From: Tilletiaria anomala UBC 951
Taxonomy: Eukaryota; Basidiomycota; Exobasidiomycetes; Georgefischeriales; Tilletiariaceae
DNA length: 64,000 nucleotides
Assembly (NCBI RefSeq): GCF_000711695.1
Contig: NW_013546989.1
Span: forward strand, 88,395 to 152,394
Direction: 5' to 3'
Each line of letters starts with the position of its first letter. Position 1 is the first letter of the stretch. This document shows positions 35,694-47,662 of this stretch, piece by piece. A program made the translations under genes and the position numbers. The notes under the pieces are model-generated. The model worked only from the letters and a program-made list of their open reading frames with translations, did not search any database and was not told the DNA's origin.

Positions 35694-35831
35694 CGTCCTA
35701 TACATAATAATCTCCTACGCAGTAGACATGGTTGCGACACATCAGCTTTATCTGAAAGCCCAGCTGTAACCTACACGTTGATTGCCATTGCACAACGCTT
35801 AAAAAAAAGAAAGTGAGCAGCGATACTACAT

Positions 35832-38045
35832 TCATTGCCTGCTGAGCCAGCGAGTGGCGAGTCTGTCGTGCTTGATAAGGGGCAGCACATTACGCTTGAC
35901 GTCTTCGTTGTGTTTGTGCAGCCAGCCGACTTCGTCTTTCGACAGCAGGCTAAAGTCGACTAGACGGCGATCGACTGTGCACGCAAATCAAATGACATTC
36001 AGTCTTCAGATATGCGGCGATTCCAGGAGATTGGCAGTACTCACTCGGCACCTGCGTGATCCTCTCGAAGCCGTACCACTTTGTCCCTCCAAAGTTGCGC
36101 CTCGTGTCGACCTCCTTAACGCAGATGATGCTCTCCGTGCGGATACCGTAGTGGCCTTCTTCGTAGAAGCCAGGCTCGTTGCTGAGCATCATACCCGGCT
36201 GCAAAGCAACGGGGACCTTGCTGCCACCGGAGCTGGTGGAGAAGCCATGCGGACCCTCGTGGACGCCGAGGTAGGCGCCGATGCCGTGTCCGGTACCATG
36301 CGAGTAGTTCATGCCGTCCTGCCAGAGCGCCTTGCGTGCGAGCACGTCGAGCATCGCGCCCGTGCTACCCGCGGGAAAGACAGCGCGGTCGATGGCAATG
36401 TGGCCCTGCAGGACGCGCGTAAAGGCGCGCGTATGCTCCTTCGACGGCCGCTGCCCAAAAAATACGGTGCGTGTCGTGTCGATCGTGCCGTCCAGGTATT
36501 GCGCGCCGTAGTCACATAGGTACGGCGTGGTGGTATTGATGACATCCGAACCGGTCGCGGGTGTCTCGTAGTGCGGCAGTGCGGCATTCTGGCCCGTTGC
36601 GCTGAAAGGGATCGAGGAAAGCTAGATAAGTAAACACGTTGCACATTTCATACCGCATGAAACCCATTCCGGACTGAACCGACAGCTCACCTGATCGGCT
36701 CGTACGATTCACCAGCATAGTACTTAAGCGGCTGCCTCTCTTTGTCGAGCCTGACGGCGGCGGTCCACTCGTCGACCTGCTTGCCGCGGCAGCGAATATC
36801 GTGATCGAGGTGCGCAGCCCAAATACACCAAGCGGCTCCGTCGCGCAGGTATGCATTGCGGAAACCCTGGATCTCGACGTCGTTCTTGACCGCCTTGGCC
36901 ATCGCGCTGGGTGACTGCGGGCCGAGAACGCACATGTTCTCCTCGCCGCCTGCAAAGGCTTCGACAATGGCCCAGCTGACTTTTTCCGTCGCGACCAGTA
37001 TGTTGTCACCGATGGCGCTGATGGAGATGGTGGTGGTGGTGGCGGAAGTGCTTGCTGAAAGGGAGCTCCAGATGGCGTCGTGCTCGAGGATGCGTACGCC
37101 GAGGGAACTGATGTAGTGGTACACATCGCTTCCATGCGGGACAAGGTCGGAGGAGATGTAGAGCGTTGTGAACGGATGCTGCTCACCAGGTAGAGAAGTG
37201 ATCGTGAGATAAGCGGGGAAGACGGGGTTGTTTGGGATGGCATCGCCGCGCAGGTTGAGTGTCCATGCGACCTCGTCCAGCGCGGAGATCAAGTAGGTGA
37301 TGCCACGCTGGTCCGCGGCCGGCTGCGCCTGGTTCCATTTGTGCAGATCAGCGAGCTTTTCGCTGGCGTGCTTGCCGCTGAACTTGAGCGGGTGCTCGTG
37401 GACAGGCACAAGTTTGGGCTCTGGCCGATCGGGCCAGGCTGCGTCAACAAGGTTGCGCGTCGGCAGGCTGACCTCCGCACCGGCCTGCTTCAGCGCCGCG
37501 ATGAGCGCTTTGGCAGGCTTGTATGAGATGGTCTTGGCGTCGAAGCCGACCTTATCGCCGGGCTTGACGGCCTTGAGGAGGAAGGCATCCCAGTTGTCCG
37601 TGCCGCTCATGCCGACCTTGTGCAGGGTCCAGTTGCAGTCAAGCTGCTGCTCGGCCTGCACCCAGTACCTGCCGTCCGCAAAGGCGTGTGCCTCGTCCGT
37701 GCCGACGATCGCCGTGCCAGCTGAGGCGGTGAAGCCGGTGATGAAGGCGCGGCGCTGATCGGGCGGCGCGGTGTACTCGGACGCATGCTCGTCATCGCTG
37801 GAGACAATGTACCATGCCAGGCCGCCCTCCTTGTGCATCTCATCGCGCAGCACGCTGAGCTGCTTCGTCGTCGGTGTCGGGGCAAAGCGGCCGCGTGCAT
37901 CGCCACAAGGGCGTACAGCAGACGCCTTCTCATCTTGCCTGGCGTCATCGACGTGGCCGACGAGCGTCGAGGCACTCTGCATGGATGAGGCGTCAGACGC
38001 CACGTCCAGCTTAGACAAGCGGCGAAGAAACGAGAAGCAGGACAT
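35832..38045 (-). CDS. Xaa-Pro aminopeptidase (aminopeptidase P, M24B)
   Basis: Three exons on the complement: 38045-36691, 36601-36045 and 35974-35832, giving 684 aa. The creatinase N-domain begins at the RDEMHKEGGLAWYIVSSDDE region and includes DGRYWVQAEQQLD. The pita-bread catalytic domain holds the metal ligands: D482 in LCDYGAQY, D493 in DGTIDTTRT, the His of GTGHGIGAYLGVHEGP, the Glu of SNEPGFYEEGHYGIRTE and a final Glu downstream. Splicing restores EPI-SATGQNAALPHYE and TQVP-IDRRLVDFSLL. The enzyme removes N-terminal residues preceding proline and uses two Mn ions. The N terminus has about 60 extra residues starting MSCFSFLRRLSKLDVAS. These might be a weak mitochondrial presequence or a mis-chosen start. 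The cytosolic form is otherwise the best match. Confidence 0.93.
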
Positions 38046-38497
38046 CCTGGGCGGTTCCAGTATTCAGTGTGTTGCAGATGAGAAGGGACCTGCCGAGACG
38101 GGCGCTGTGATGGATAGGGGAGATCAGAAAACAGATGGGAGCTGGATGAAATTGCGCCACGCAACACGGCGTGCCCTTGGTCTTTATGCCGTGAAGCGAC
38201 ACGCGTGAGCAGGTACAAGGCTGTGTATCTGGTACGTATCACTGAACGCAATACACAATCCACATGGCCTGCAACAGCTACGCCCATCGAGCCTGCTATG
38301 CACATGAATCGCCAGGTTGGTACACTCTTTTAGCTTATCTGTCCTAGGCAACTGTGGAGTAAACCTAAGCGCGCTGTTTGTTGACTGGTATCATTCGTAC
38401 ACGCGCACTGCAACAAGGGCAGCGCGTGACGACCCGGCGTTCCGCTCTCTGCCTGCCGCCTGCGGTGCTGCACGGACCACCATCCACCCCGCCGGCA

Positions 38498-38523
38498 AGA
38501 GAGAGAGAGAGAGAGAGAGAGAG
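38498..38523. repeat. (AG)13 microsatellite upstream of the metacaspase gene
   Basis: Thirteen uninterrupted AG units, about 310 bp before the metacaspase ATG and about 450 bp from the aminopeptidase start, in their shared divergent promoter region. A GAGA-type tract could influence nucleosome positioning. Confidence 0.9.
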
Positions 38524-38835
38524 GCGAGTCGACAGCCATAACCGAGTAAAGTCGTTTGATGCGACTGCGGGGAGAAGTGGACGGATGGGCACAGGAGGGG
38601 AGACACTCTTACACCGGCAGCGCGAATAGCTAGATTCACACGAGTCAGGGCACCCGTACACGTGCATGTAAAATCTAGCTATCATACACTCGGTCAAACA
38701 CCGAAGCCCCCCTACAACCTGGTCAAGGCCCCTCGCGTATTTTTGGATCCAGTAGCAAGCACACACTGGATAGCATCCTGTCTCGCGAGCCCCTCGAGAC
38801 CTAGAACAGCGATTCGCATCTAAGCACCCGCCGAG

Positions 38836-40700
38836 ATGTCCTACCCGGGCCAAGGTTACCATCACGGTCATCACCCCGGAGGCGGAAGCTATGGAGGCGG
38901 CTACGGCGGCTCCCCTCCTCAGCAACAGTATGGCGGCGGCGGATATGGGCCACCACCACCGCAAGCGTATGGCGGCTACGGCCCGCCTCCTGGGCAGTAC
39001 TACCCCCCGCCCAGTGGCGGCCCCAGTAATGGCCTCGGAGGAGGCTTTGCTGCTGGCCCGCCCCAGCATATGTTCTCTGGAGGCCCGCCGATGGGGTACG
39101 GCCGTCCCGAGTGAGTTTGCTCCCAGAATGTCCACGCTTGAGACCGGATGAAGTCGCTCATCCCTCTCGAGCCTCTTCCCTCCCTGTTCTGCCATCGCGC
39201 AGAGGCCCCGTCGGTCCGTCCGAGTACCAAAACGGCCCGGTGAGGTACGAACGTCCGACGAACATGACGATGGACAATGGCATGCACTACGAGTACTCTG
39301 CCATGAATGGAAAGCGGAAAGCGCTTCTGATCGGCATCAACTATGTCGGCACCAGCTCGGCGCTGCGAGGATGCTGGAACGACGTTGATAACATGAAGCA
39401 GTTCATCATACAGCGCGCCGGGTACAAGCCCGAGGACATGGTCATACTTTCAGATCGCGAGCAGGATCCGCGCTCCATCCCCACGAGGGCAAACATGACC
39501 GCCGCGATGCAGTGGCTCGTCCGAGGCGCACAGCCGGGCGACGCACTATTCTTGTGAGTGCACGTGCATCGCGTGCGACCCTCTTCGCTTGCCCGCCGCT
39601 GCTTGCCCGCTGACATTTCTTGGTTCACTTACCCTACGTCAGCCACTACTCTGGTATGTTAGGGACAGACGCAAGTGTGAGGAGCGCACGCATTCAGGCT
39701 GACTTTCTCCTACCTGCCTCGGGTCTGCCTAGGGCACGGCGGCCAGGCGAAAGCGACGCAAGGCGATGAGGCGGATGGAATGTGAGCGTCCTTGAACCGC
39801 GCAAGGCGCCACATCGCAACCTCATGCTGATTCCCTTTCGATGTGCAGGAACGAGACGATTATCCCTCTTGACTATGAGCAAGTAGGACAGATGGAGGAC
39901 GACGAGCTGCACGAGCTGCTTGTGCGACCATTGCCCATTGGGTGCCGTCTGACCGGTGAGTATCTGTCAGTAGCGAGAGGCATTTGGAGTCGGCGATGCT
40001 GACACTCCTACTGCCTTGCTGCCCCCCCCCCTTGCGCTTAGCCCTCTTCGATAGCTGTCACTCTGGAACAGGTGAGAAGCAAGCTTGACATGACGCTCTG
40101 CCCCTGATTGTCGAAGCGTGGACATGGCTGACGCTTGATCTCGGTTCTTGTTCGTCGGAACAGCGCTGGACCTGCCTTATGTATACGCGACGAGCGGCAA
40201 GATCAAGGAGCCGAACGTGTTCACCGACGTCGGCAAGGGTATCCTCGGTGCTGCGATGGAATACGCACGCGGCGACGTGATGGGGATGGCCAAGGGCCTC
40301 TTCTCGACCTTCAATACGGCGCGCAACACCAACTCGGCCGAGGATATCACCAAGCAGACCAAGTCGTCTGGCGCAGACGTCGTCATGCTCTCCGGGTGCA
40401 AGGACAGCCAGACCTCCGCCGACACCGTCGAGGCGCACAAGGCGACCGGCGCCATGAGCTGGGCGTTCATCAAAGTGCTCACAACCTACCCGCAGCTTAC
40501 GTACCTCCAGCTGCTCAACTGCACCCGAGACGAGCTCGCAGCCAAGTACTCGCAGAAACCTCAAATGAGCAGTTCGCATCCGTTGGGTGAGTGCGTCCGC
40601 TCAGTCAAGGCACAATAGCTTTGCTTTGCTACGGCCGGGGAAACGATCTGACAATGCACTCCTTCTATTGGCAGATCTGAACCTTTTGTTTGTAATTTGA
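38836..40700 (+). CDS. MCA1: Type I metacaspase with Gly/Pro/Gln/Tyr-rich prodomain
   Basis: Eight exons: 38836-39110, 39203-39553, 39643-39653, 39733-39781, 39849-39955, 40042-40071, 40164-40586 and 40675-40700, giving 423 aa. The prodomain (about 100 residues, [17 protein letters not shown] and similar) is the prion-like region of fungal type I metacaspases. The catalytic domain starts [13 protein letters not shown]. The His-Cys dyad is H214 in FHYSGHGGQ and C270 in LFDSCHSGT. The protein ends with the family tail [11 protein letters not shown]. Metacaspases are Ca-dependent, Arg/Lys-specific cysteine peptidases involved in protein quality control and stress-induced death. Exon 3 is only 11 nt and exon 6 is 30 nt; each encodes part of a catalytic motif. 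All phases agree, so the model is strong despite its fragmentation. Confidence 0.95.
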
Positions 40701-40936
40701 AGCTTGCGAACATCTCATTCGTGCAAATGGAACACGCGGCTGCACGCGTGCTGCTGCTCGCTGCCAGCCACTAAGGTTTGCAGCTACCTCGCTTTTGAAC
40801 GTTGACATTGCTTGATCTGTTGCTTGTCCAAAGGATGCTAGCAGAGACTACAATACACAATGGGGTAGGCGAGAACCTTTCGGGAGATGATGCTGCCTGC
40901 CACATATCGGGCTGACGACACGACGAGGCGCCCTGC

Positions 40937-42814
40937 TCAGTACGACATGGACTTCTCGAGAATTCGCGAAATGTGCTCGGCGCCATCGTCCGGTGCTTGT
41001 GCGATTCCCGGCGCCAAGACGGTGACTCTCTGCAGAGGGATGACATGTACGAGTCAGTGCTGGCGACTACCAGCAAGCGTCGCCACTCGCATCGGGAAGC
41101 AAGTGCCCAGTGGCGACGCGGCGCGGATGCTCACCTTTTGCGGCAACGTGCCCTGTACGAGATCCGGGATGTGTTCGCTCTTGTACCCAATCTCTGCCAG
41201 CCCGCGCGGGACGCCGAGGCGCGCAAGGAACTCGGCGAGGCGGTCGTACACGACCTTGCCCACCTCGCTGTCCGGCAGGCGCTGCACGGCGCTGTCCTCG
41301 CTGATGGCGTCGTGGCCTTTGAAGATCGCTGCGATCTCCCGGTGCCGGTCCGGGCTCGACGGCGCGGTGAACTCGAACACGGCGGGGATTGTCAGAGCGA
41401 CGCTGATCCCGTGTGGGACGATGGGGTGTGTGACTTCGTAGCCAGGGTGTTGGTACTTGGCGAATCTGTGCGCCGAAGCGAAGGAGATGAAGAGAAAATG
41501 GAGAACAAGAACAGTGAGAGCGCGCTGTGAGGAAAACAACAATGAAGAAGGGAACGCAAACGCCGAGCCACGGCGAAACGCACTTCTTATTCAACCCGGA
41601 GATTGGGTAGCTCATCCCGTGGCAAAGATGTACGCCGGCATTTCCGAACCCGATACCGGCAAACGTGGCCGCGAGGAGCATCTGCCCGCGCGCCTCGACG
41701 TCGGTGCGGTCCTTAGCGATGCGTGGCAAGTACTTGACTACCTGCTTCAGCGCCCAGAGCGAGAAGACGTCTGAGATGGGATTCGAGCCTTGGTACGAGG
41801 GGCGCAGGATCGGGTTTGATGGGCGCGGTACACGTTCGTTGTATCTGCAGGAGAGAGAGGCAGGGCGAGTGATTGACATTGCGTCAGCGACATAACTCGA
41901 TTTGGAATGTGTGCCTCATCATCACGCACGGCAAAGCAGTGTACGACTCGAGGCTGTGACCGAGTACGTCGAGACCAGCGCTGATGTGCACCGCAGTGGG
42001 GCACGTCTCGGTGTTGAGCGGGTCAACAATCCCGAGAAGCGGCCGAAGCGCGCGGCTGGCGATGCCCGTTTTCGCCTGCAAGCTAGCGATGTCGGTGATG
42101 GCCGTTCCGGTCGTTTCGGACCCGGTACCGGCGGTGGTCGGCACGGCGATTAAAGGCCGAAGCACCTTGTCAATCGGCTGGCCTTTGCCGATCGGCGCGT
42201 TGATAAAGTCGAGCAGGTCGGCTTGCGGGTAGCACGTAAACAGGTTGGCCACCTTGCACGTGTCCATCACGCTGCCACCTCCAACGGCGAGGACTGCAGA
42301 CCAGCAAAGCGAAGATGAATTCCATCGCCGCCGGAATCTCTAGGGAAAAGGATGGGAATGGAAGTTACTCACAATGGCTGAAATCTTCCTTGCGTGCATA
42401 GTCGATCGCCTCATACCAGGAAAGGTCGTTTGGCTCCACGCGGACCTTGTCGTAAATCTCATACCTGACAGCAGCGCGCTCGAGCGATTCAATTGCCTGC
42501 TTCATTGGCGTCAGATTTCGCACGGTTGAGTCGGTGAAGACGCCAACTTTGGTCGCGCCGAGGTTTTTGAAGTCCATGCCGACCTCCTGCGTGACACCCT
42601 CGCCGTAGCGGATATTGCTCGCGGCTAGCTCGAACGCGTACTCCTTTTGCAACGTATGGTCCACCGGAGTGGCGTAGTGCCTGCCGGCGCTTGGGGAGAC
42701 ATTGTGCTTGCCGATCATGTTGAGGCCCGCGCGCGCGATCGCAGCAACGTTCGCTGGGTTGCGCATGGAGGCGCAGCCGTGACAGGGGCAGGCGGGGTTA
42801 TGAGCATGGCGCAT
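40937..42814 (-). CDS. ADHFE1: Hydroxyacid-oxoacid transhydrogenase (HOT, ADHFE1 family), mitochondrial iron-type alcohol dehydrogenase
   Basis: Five exons on the complement: 42814-42373, 42293-41930, 41844-41584, 41465-41135 and 41029-40937, giving 496 aa, usual for the family. Diagnostic stretches are YAFELAASNIRYGEGVTQEV, GGGSVMDTCKVANL (nucleotide-binding), PTTAGTGSETTGTAI, DVLGHSLESYTALPYNER, QGSNPISDVFSLWALK and GNAGVHLCHGMSYPISGL (metal-binding His), and LPQKRVTVLAPG near the end. HOT reversibly transfers hydride from 4-hydroxybutyrate to 2-oxoglutarate, giving succinate semialdehyde and D-2-hydroxyglutarate, without free NAD. The N terminus MRHAHNPACPCHGCASM, followed by a basic stretch, is a plausible mitochondrial presequence. 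An ATG-TGA mini-ORF precedes the start. The gene lies about 3.5 kb from IDH2. Confidence 0.94.
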
Positions 42815-44070
42815 CACATTAACTACACGTAGTCAGAAGTTCCAAAAGGGAAGGCGTGTGATGCATGCAGAGAGCGAGCGAGGTCGTCAGTCAGTCGGCA
42901 TTTGATGTGAATTCGATTGACCGTGTGTCGCTTGGCACTTACAGATGGAGGAGCGAGTGGCTGCTTTGGACATGTTGGGCAAAGGAAATGTGGTGGTGCG
43001 CAATGGTCACAAGGGCAAGTCCTTCAATCAAAGTGGCGCCGTCTGGAATTCTGAAAGATGATCGAGGCACCTGAAGGGATCCGGGGTAAGGAGGAAACTT
43101 GCTTGCTTCCCCGCTGGTCGTCTAACATCGAGGCTGGAGGTGGAGAGAGGAGGGACGTAAGCATCCTTTCCCCACAGTCTGCCGCAACGGATGACGACGG
43201 GAGGGGGAGAGACTTTCTTTCTTTTTTCAAAAGAAAGAACCCTTCCGTTATTGCCGCCCCCCCCCCGCGTGCGGGTGGGCGCGCCCAGCCAACTCTGAGC
43301 TCGTACGCAGTACATGCGTTCTGCATATAAAGGTCACCCAACAATTCCTGGATGTTCCCGATCAAGATCTGGCATAAATGGATTAGGGCATCGTACAATG
43401 ACTTGGTTCACAGGCCAGCTACGTCGCCCCCACCGGAGGAGGAACCCAAGCATCGACTGCGCGCTGGCTCGCGCACAGCCAGTACGGACCCCAGCCCGCG
43501 AGGTAGGCTGCAGACCGTAAACCTTGCCCACCTTCAGTTCCTCACATCATATCACTCGCCGTTCACATATTTGTCGCATCTTTTCTCTGCGCCTTTACAG
43601 CCGATACATATTATGGAAGGGTAACCGCAACAGAATTTCGAGATGCAGACACTGACCAACTCTTCTCCTATCGCTTTGCCAGTGTGTCATACGCGTCTTC
43701 CCCTCCCCCGCGCTGAAGGAGCGACTCTGGAAGACTGAGCCTCGGAAACCGACTTTCCAGCTCCCCATCCTCTGACCAGATGTTCCGACGACGGTATCTT
43801 TTCCAATTCCATAAAAAACTCCGACTTCTCATATCAGGGTTCGGACTCCAAAACCACGCATTCCGATTCTATGCGGATGGAATGACGTATGAACGTTTCC
43901 ACCACGAGGTTCACAGCTAAACTCCTACGGACTTGCAGATGCCCTGGGTCCTGACGCACTGCGCACATTACCACCGTTCATGACAGAGGTCTGCTTGTAT
44001 GTAAACATATGAATACCGGCGAAGGACGCGCCTGTGCTAATCGAAGGCTGACCGGTGGTGTTCTGCATCC
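42815..44070. other. Intergenic region with TATA box and an exon-like fragment
   Basis: No complete gene. TATAAA occurs at 43326-43331. Between 43419 and 43501 a plus-strand segment reads SYVAPTGGGTQASTARWLA, followed by HSQYGPQPAR, and is bounded by TTCACAG and GGTAGG, as an exon would be. It may be a remnant of the carboxylesterase relic's 5' end, but it matches no part of that family I can name. A run of C at 43256-43267 is a homopolymer that could hide sequencing error. Confidence 0.35.
43326..43331 (+). promoter_or_regulatory. TATA-box-like element
   Basis: GCATATAAAGG context on the plus strand, well formed and located before the carboxylesterase relic. It may be the fossil promoter of that gene. 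No start codon with a signal peptide follows within a sensible distance. Confidence 0.3.
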
Positions 44071-46008
44071 GTGCATCGCGTGCTCCTGCCCCTGCACCAG
44101 GGCGTGGACAAGCGCCTGCAGGATCTAACGCTTTATCTGCTAATGTGGCGTGCGTACATCACATCTGCTGGTACTCTCCACCACTCCTCAAGTCGAAGCT
44201 GGCAACTCAAAAGAAAGTGTCTGCTGCAATGCGGCTCCGCGCTCGTCGATTCCCTTGAAGACCCTTCCGAGCTGATTGCGCACGTCGGGACGGTAAATGG
44301 CGGCCCATTGTCTTCGTTCCGGTCTCTTATCTTCTGAACGGTTTCGGATACGTTGCACAGGAGGAGCATTTTGATGGGGACCCTGGCGGCACGGCGGGCC
44401 ATTTGTGCGCTCGACGAGAACGCGGTCTGCGCGCGTGGAGGGACGGTAGCAAATAGGACAGGAGCCTTACCAGTTATTCTTTACTCTGACCCCTTGCTCT
44501 TGACACGCCCGAATTGGGTTCTGCGACCAACGTCTGGTGCTCGAATGGACCGTCGATAACACTAGGACTTTCAGCAGTGGTTCCATACCCCTCTGGTGTG
44601 TATTTGATTCCTGCGCCACCAGTTACTACCCTTTTCGAAAAGACCTATTGAACTCGCTACTTCTCAGAGGCTCGTCCGCCTGCGCACTTTCATGCCATGA
44701 GTGCCCAGACCGTACGCACTACACATACACCCACTTCATTGGTTCCCGCTTCTTACCTACCTTGCTTCTGTTTAGATTGTCAGTTGATGCACGACTACGC
44801 CTTCTCAAATATCATTACCACCATGTCCGCCGCGTCTTTCTGCAATTCAACGCCACTGCTCTGCTTCCGAATCACGTCCACGAGATCGGCAATGCCCGAC
44901 TGGACGAGCTCTGCGTGCTGCTTCTACCCCAATCGATGGAGAGGGAGCGCAAGCGAGGGAATATCGCAGCTCTGCATAATGTGCCGGCAGAGAACTTTGT
45001 TCATGTCATACCGCTCATGCCGATGCATATTTTCCATGCCGCGTTCGATGGAAAGGAGGGAAATAGCTTCTTTTCGCAGCGGAGATCCGAAAAGGTTATT
45101 GAAGGCGGTCTCGAGCAGTGGTGCTAAAAGGATGACATTTAATACATCATGTGAGCTCCCTGGAATTGGCCACTCTCACTGACGATGGTGGTGGTGCTCA
45201 CATCTCGCAAATCCCGTGCCGAATAGAGGTGAAACGCGCGATGAAGTGAGTCAAGCCCGGTTTTGCGCTGGTCCGCTTGCAATAAGACATGGCTGACACG
45301 CTGCAACCCGCGCATTGCGATCCAGGAGAAAGTCTATCGCGTCATGAATGCGCCTCGGGGCCCTGACCTGCACGCCGAACGTCGTCGCCAACTTACAACT
45401 TATTACGTGCATTCCTATCTACTAACCACTCCGCCAGTTCGAGCCTGGTAACATGGCAAGCAGACTGGCCTTGGGAGGGGTGACTGTTCTCAGTTACTCC
45501 TACTTGCTGACGCACGCATATCTGCTGCAGCCCAAGGAGGCGACGGAGGCGCTTACAGCCACGTATCCGCCCTTGCACCAGTCGCAGACGTCGCAACCGT
45601 GCGCAAGCGATCCGACCAAATCATGGCCAATAGCCAGATATATGCTCCCCAGAGAATGCTGCTGATAGACCTACTCCGTGGATCCTCCCCCCCCCCCCGG
45701 CCACCAACAAGGAAAAACAGCGTCAACACCACAGCGGAGCCCGGGACAACGGCTCATCCTACACTATCGCATCGACTCTCATTCCCCCGTCGCCAACGGG
45801 CGTCCCAGGTTGGATGGGCGTCTCGCACGGCTCGGACAGCACGGCGTGGTGGTATAGGGAACGTCATGCGCGTAGAAAGTGGCGCGCGGAGGACCTGCCG
45901 TCGTTGCGCGAGCGTTGGCTGGCCCCTTTCATCTTCATCTACAATGATAAAATTGCACAAGTGGGGAAGGAGTGGTACGAAGGCGCTGATCCTGTGGAGA
46001 AGTTGTGA
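44071..46008 (+). pseudogene. Decayed type-B carboxylesterase/lipase
   Basis: Ordered fragments of a carboxylesterase appear in three frames on the plus strand. RPIVFVPVSYLLNGFGYVAQ at 44301-44360 resembles the oxyanion-region motif and runs into a TAG at 44454. IGFCDQRLVLEWTVDN at 44513-44560 resembles the family motif GLRDQRLALEW. ALHNVPAENF and AAFDGKEGNSFFSQRRSE lie at about 44970-45090, in the same frame as the second fragment, which ends with a TAA at 45125-45127. RSDQIMANSQIYAPQRMLL lies near 45611-45667. A C-terminal block GVPGWMGVSHGSDSTAWW ... WYEGADPVEKL ends with TGA at 46008. The nucleophile elbow expected after DQR is degraded to FDSCATS, so the GESAG motif is lost. Some frame changes could be introns, but the stop after the first block and the lost elbow argue for decay. 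A poly-C run at 45685-45698 breaks one frame. Functional status: probably dead. Confidence 0.6.
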
Positions 46009-46350
46009 GAGGACGCTGATGAGAAGTATACAAGATCGGGTTCATCCGTGTCTTGTCGAGCGACTGTAAGATTGAAGTTCAACAAAACGAGCTAGCAAGC
46101 ACCGTATCACCCGCGTCATGATGAGGGCTCGGGAGCGTGCAAGGCAATACGACGACTATTCATAAGGCAGCGTCATGGCATGAGAGCAAAGGCACGCAGG
46201 GTTCCCGTGAAGAGTCGGTCTATGCACACGGCTTGCCTTGAGGGAATTGGATGTGTTCAATCTACACCATCAATGCTAACGCGCATACATCTGCGCGGTG
46301 TTTTGAAGGAGAAGAAAAAATGGTAGTGCCTCAGACGTCACAGGGAGCGA

Positions 46351-47662
46351 TCAGAGACGCTTGCAGATCTCCTCTGTGAATGCGCGCGTGCCAAGCTTGC
46401 CGCCGAGGTCGCCTGTTCGCTGGCCTTGTGCAATCGCCTTGAAGACGGCCGATTCGATCTTGTCTGCCTTGTCGAAGAGAGACATGTGTCGGAGCACTGA
46501 GTAAAGAGGGATAGAAGGAGCAAGAGAGATCGGTCATTGTCAGCTCGTCGCCGGGCTCGACACGTGCATGAGGGTGGACGCACTCATGATGGAAGAGAGG
46601 AGGAGCGCAGTAGGGTTCGCCTTGTCCTGACCAGCGATGTCCGGAGCCGAGCCGTGTACAGCCTCGAAGATGCTCGCGTCCTTTCCGATGTTGCCTGAAG
46701 GCGTCAGGCCAAGACCGCCGATGAGGCCGGCGCACATGTCGGACAAGATGTCTCCGTACAGGTTCGGCATAACCATCACCCTGTCCGCGTACGGCGCCGG
46801 GTCCTGGACGATGCGAAGGCATGCGCGGTCTAGCAGGTCCTCGTCGTACTGGATGTCCGGGAACTCCTTGGCGACTTGTCGGCAGGCGTGCAGGAACATG
46901 CCATCCGACATTTTCCTGCAAAAAGGGAGAAAGGGCAGGTTTTAATAAACCCGCAAGCCATTAGAAGATGGAGAAACGAGCAACGCACATGATGTTGGCC
47001 TTGTGCACGGCAGTGACCTTGTTGCGGCCGTTCTGCTGGGCGTGGTGGAAAGCGTAGCGAGCGACGCGCTCCGAAGCCTCCAGAGTGATCAGCTTGATGG
47101 ACTGGACAACGCCGTCGACGACCTCGTGCTCAATGCCCGAGTACTCTCCCTCGGTGTTCTCGCGGATCAAGACAGTGTCCACGTTGTCGTACGCCGTCTT
47201 GAAGCCTTCGATGGACCGGCACGGCCTGACGTTGGCAAAGAGGCTGAACGTGCGGCGAAGCGTCAGGTTGAGCGAGACGTGGCCCTTGCCGATGGGCGTC
47301 GCGAGCGGTCCCTTGAGCGCGACAGTGTTCTTTTTGATGCTGGCGACTGCGTCCTCGGGGATGGTGGATTTCCCTTGAGCGTTGATGAACGGCGTCACCG
47401 AGACCTCCTCCCACTTGATAGGTACATCTGCCTTGCGGTAGATCTCCTTGACGGCCTCCGAGACTTCTGGACCGATGCCGTCACCGGGGATCAGGGTGAC
47501 GGTGTACTTGCCGTCCGAGCCCTTCTCCTTTGCGAACGCCGAAGTCGGCGCGCTCGAGACGGGCATGGCAAGCCCGCGCTTTGTAGCAGGCACAGCGGGC
47601 TGGGCGAGAAGCGCCCGGCGCCCGGTGGCCTGCAGAGTGGATCGAAGGGGCGAGGCGATCAT
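46351..47662 (-). CDS. IDH2: NAD-dependent isocitrate dehydrogenase subunit 2 (catalytic), mitochondrial
   Basis: Three exons on the complement: 47662-46989, 46915-46584 and 46496-46351, giving 383 aa. The presequence [19 protein letters not shown] is typical for import into the matrix. The isopropylmalate/isocitrate dehydrogenase fold shows in [72 protein letters not shown] and GLTPSGNIG. Catalytic subunit features are kept: the Asp pair in GDILSD for metal-isocitrate and the HGSAPDIAG nucleotide-loop motif, which is altered in the regulatory subunit. The product joins IDH1 in the hetero-octamer that oxidises isocitrate to 2-oxoglutarate in the TCA cycle. The start is the ATG giving the presequence. 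The two introns are 73 and 87 bp. Confidence 0.96.

Noticed and set aside
38365-39195. 276-codon minus-strand frame opposite the metacaspase prodomain
   Set aside because: Shadow of the Gly/Pro/Gln-rich prodomain plus the AG microsatellite.
42815-46350. Reading the esterase-like region as an intact multi-exon gene
   Set aside because: No signal peptide or start, an in-frame stop after the first motif and loss of the GESAG elbow make a pseudogene more likely, though cDNA could overturn this.
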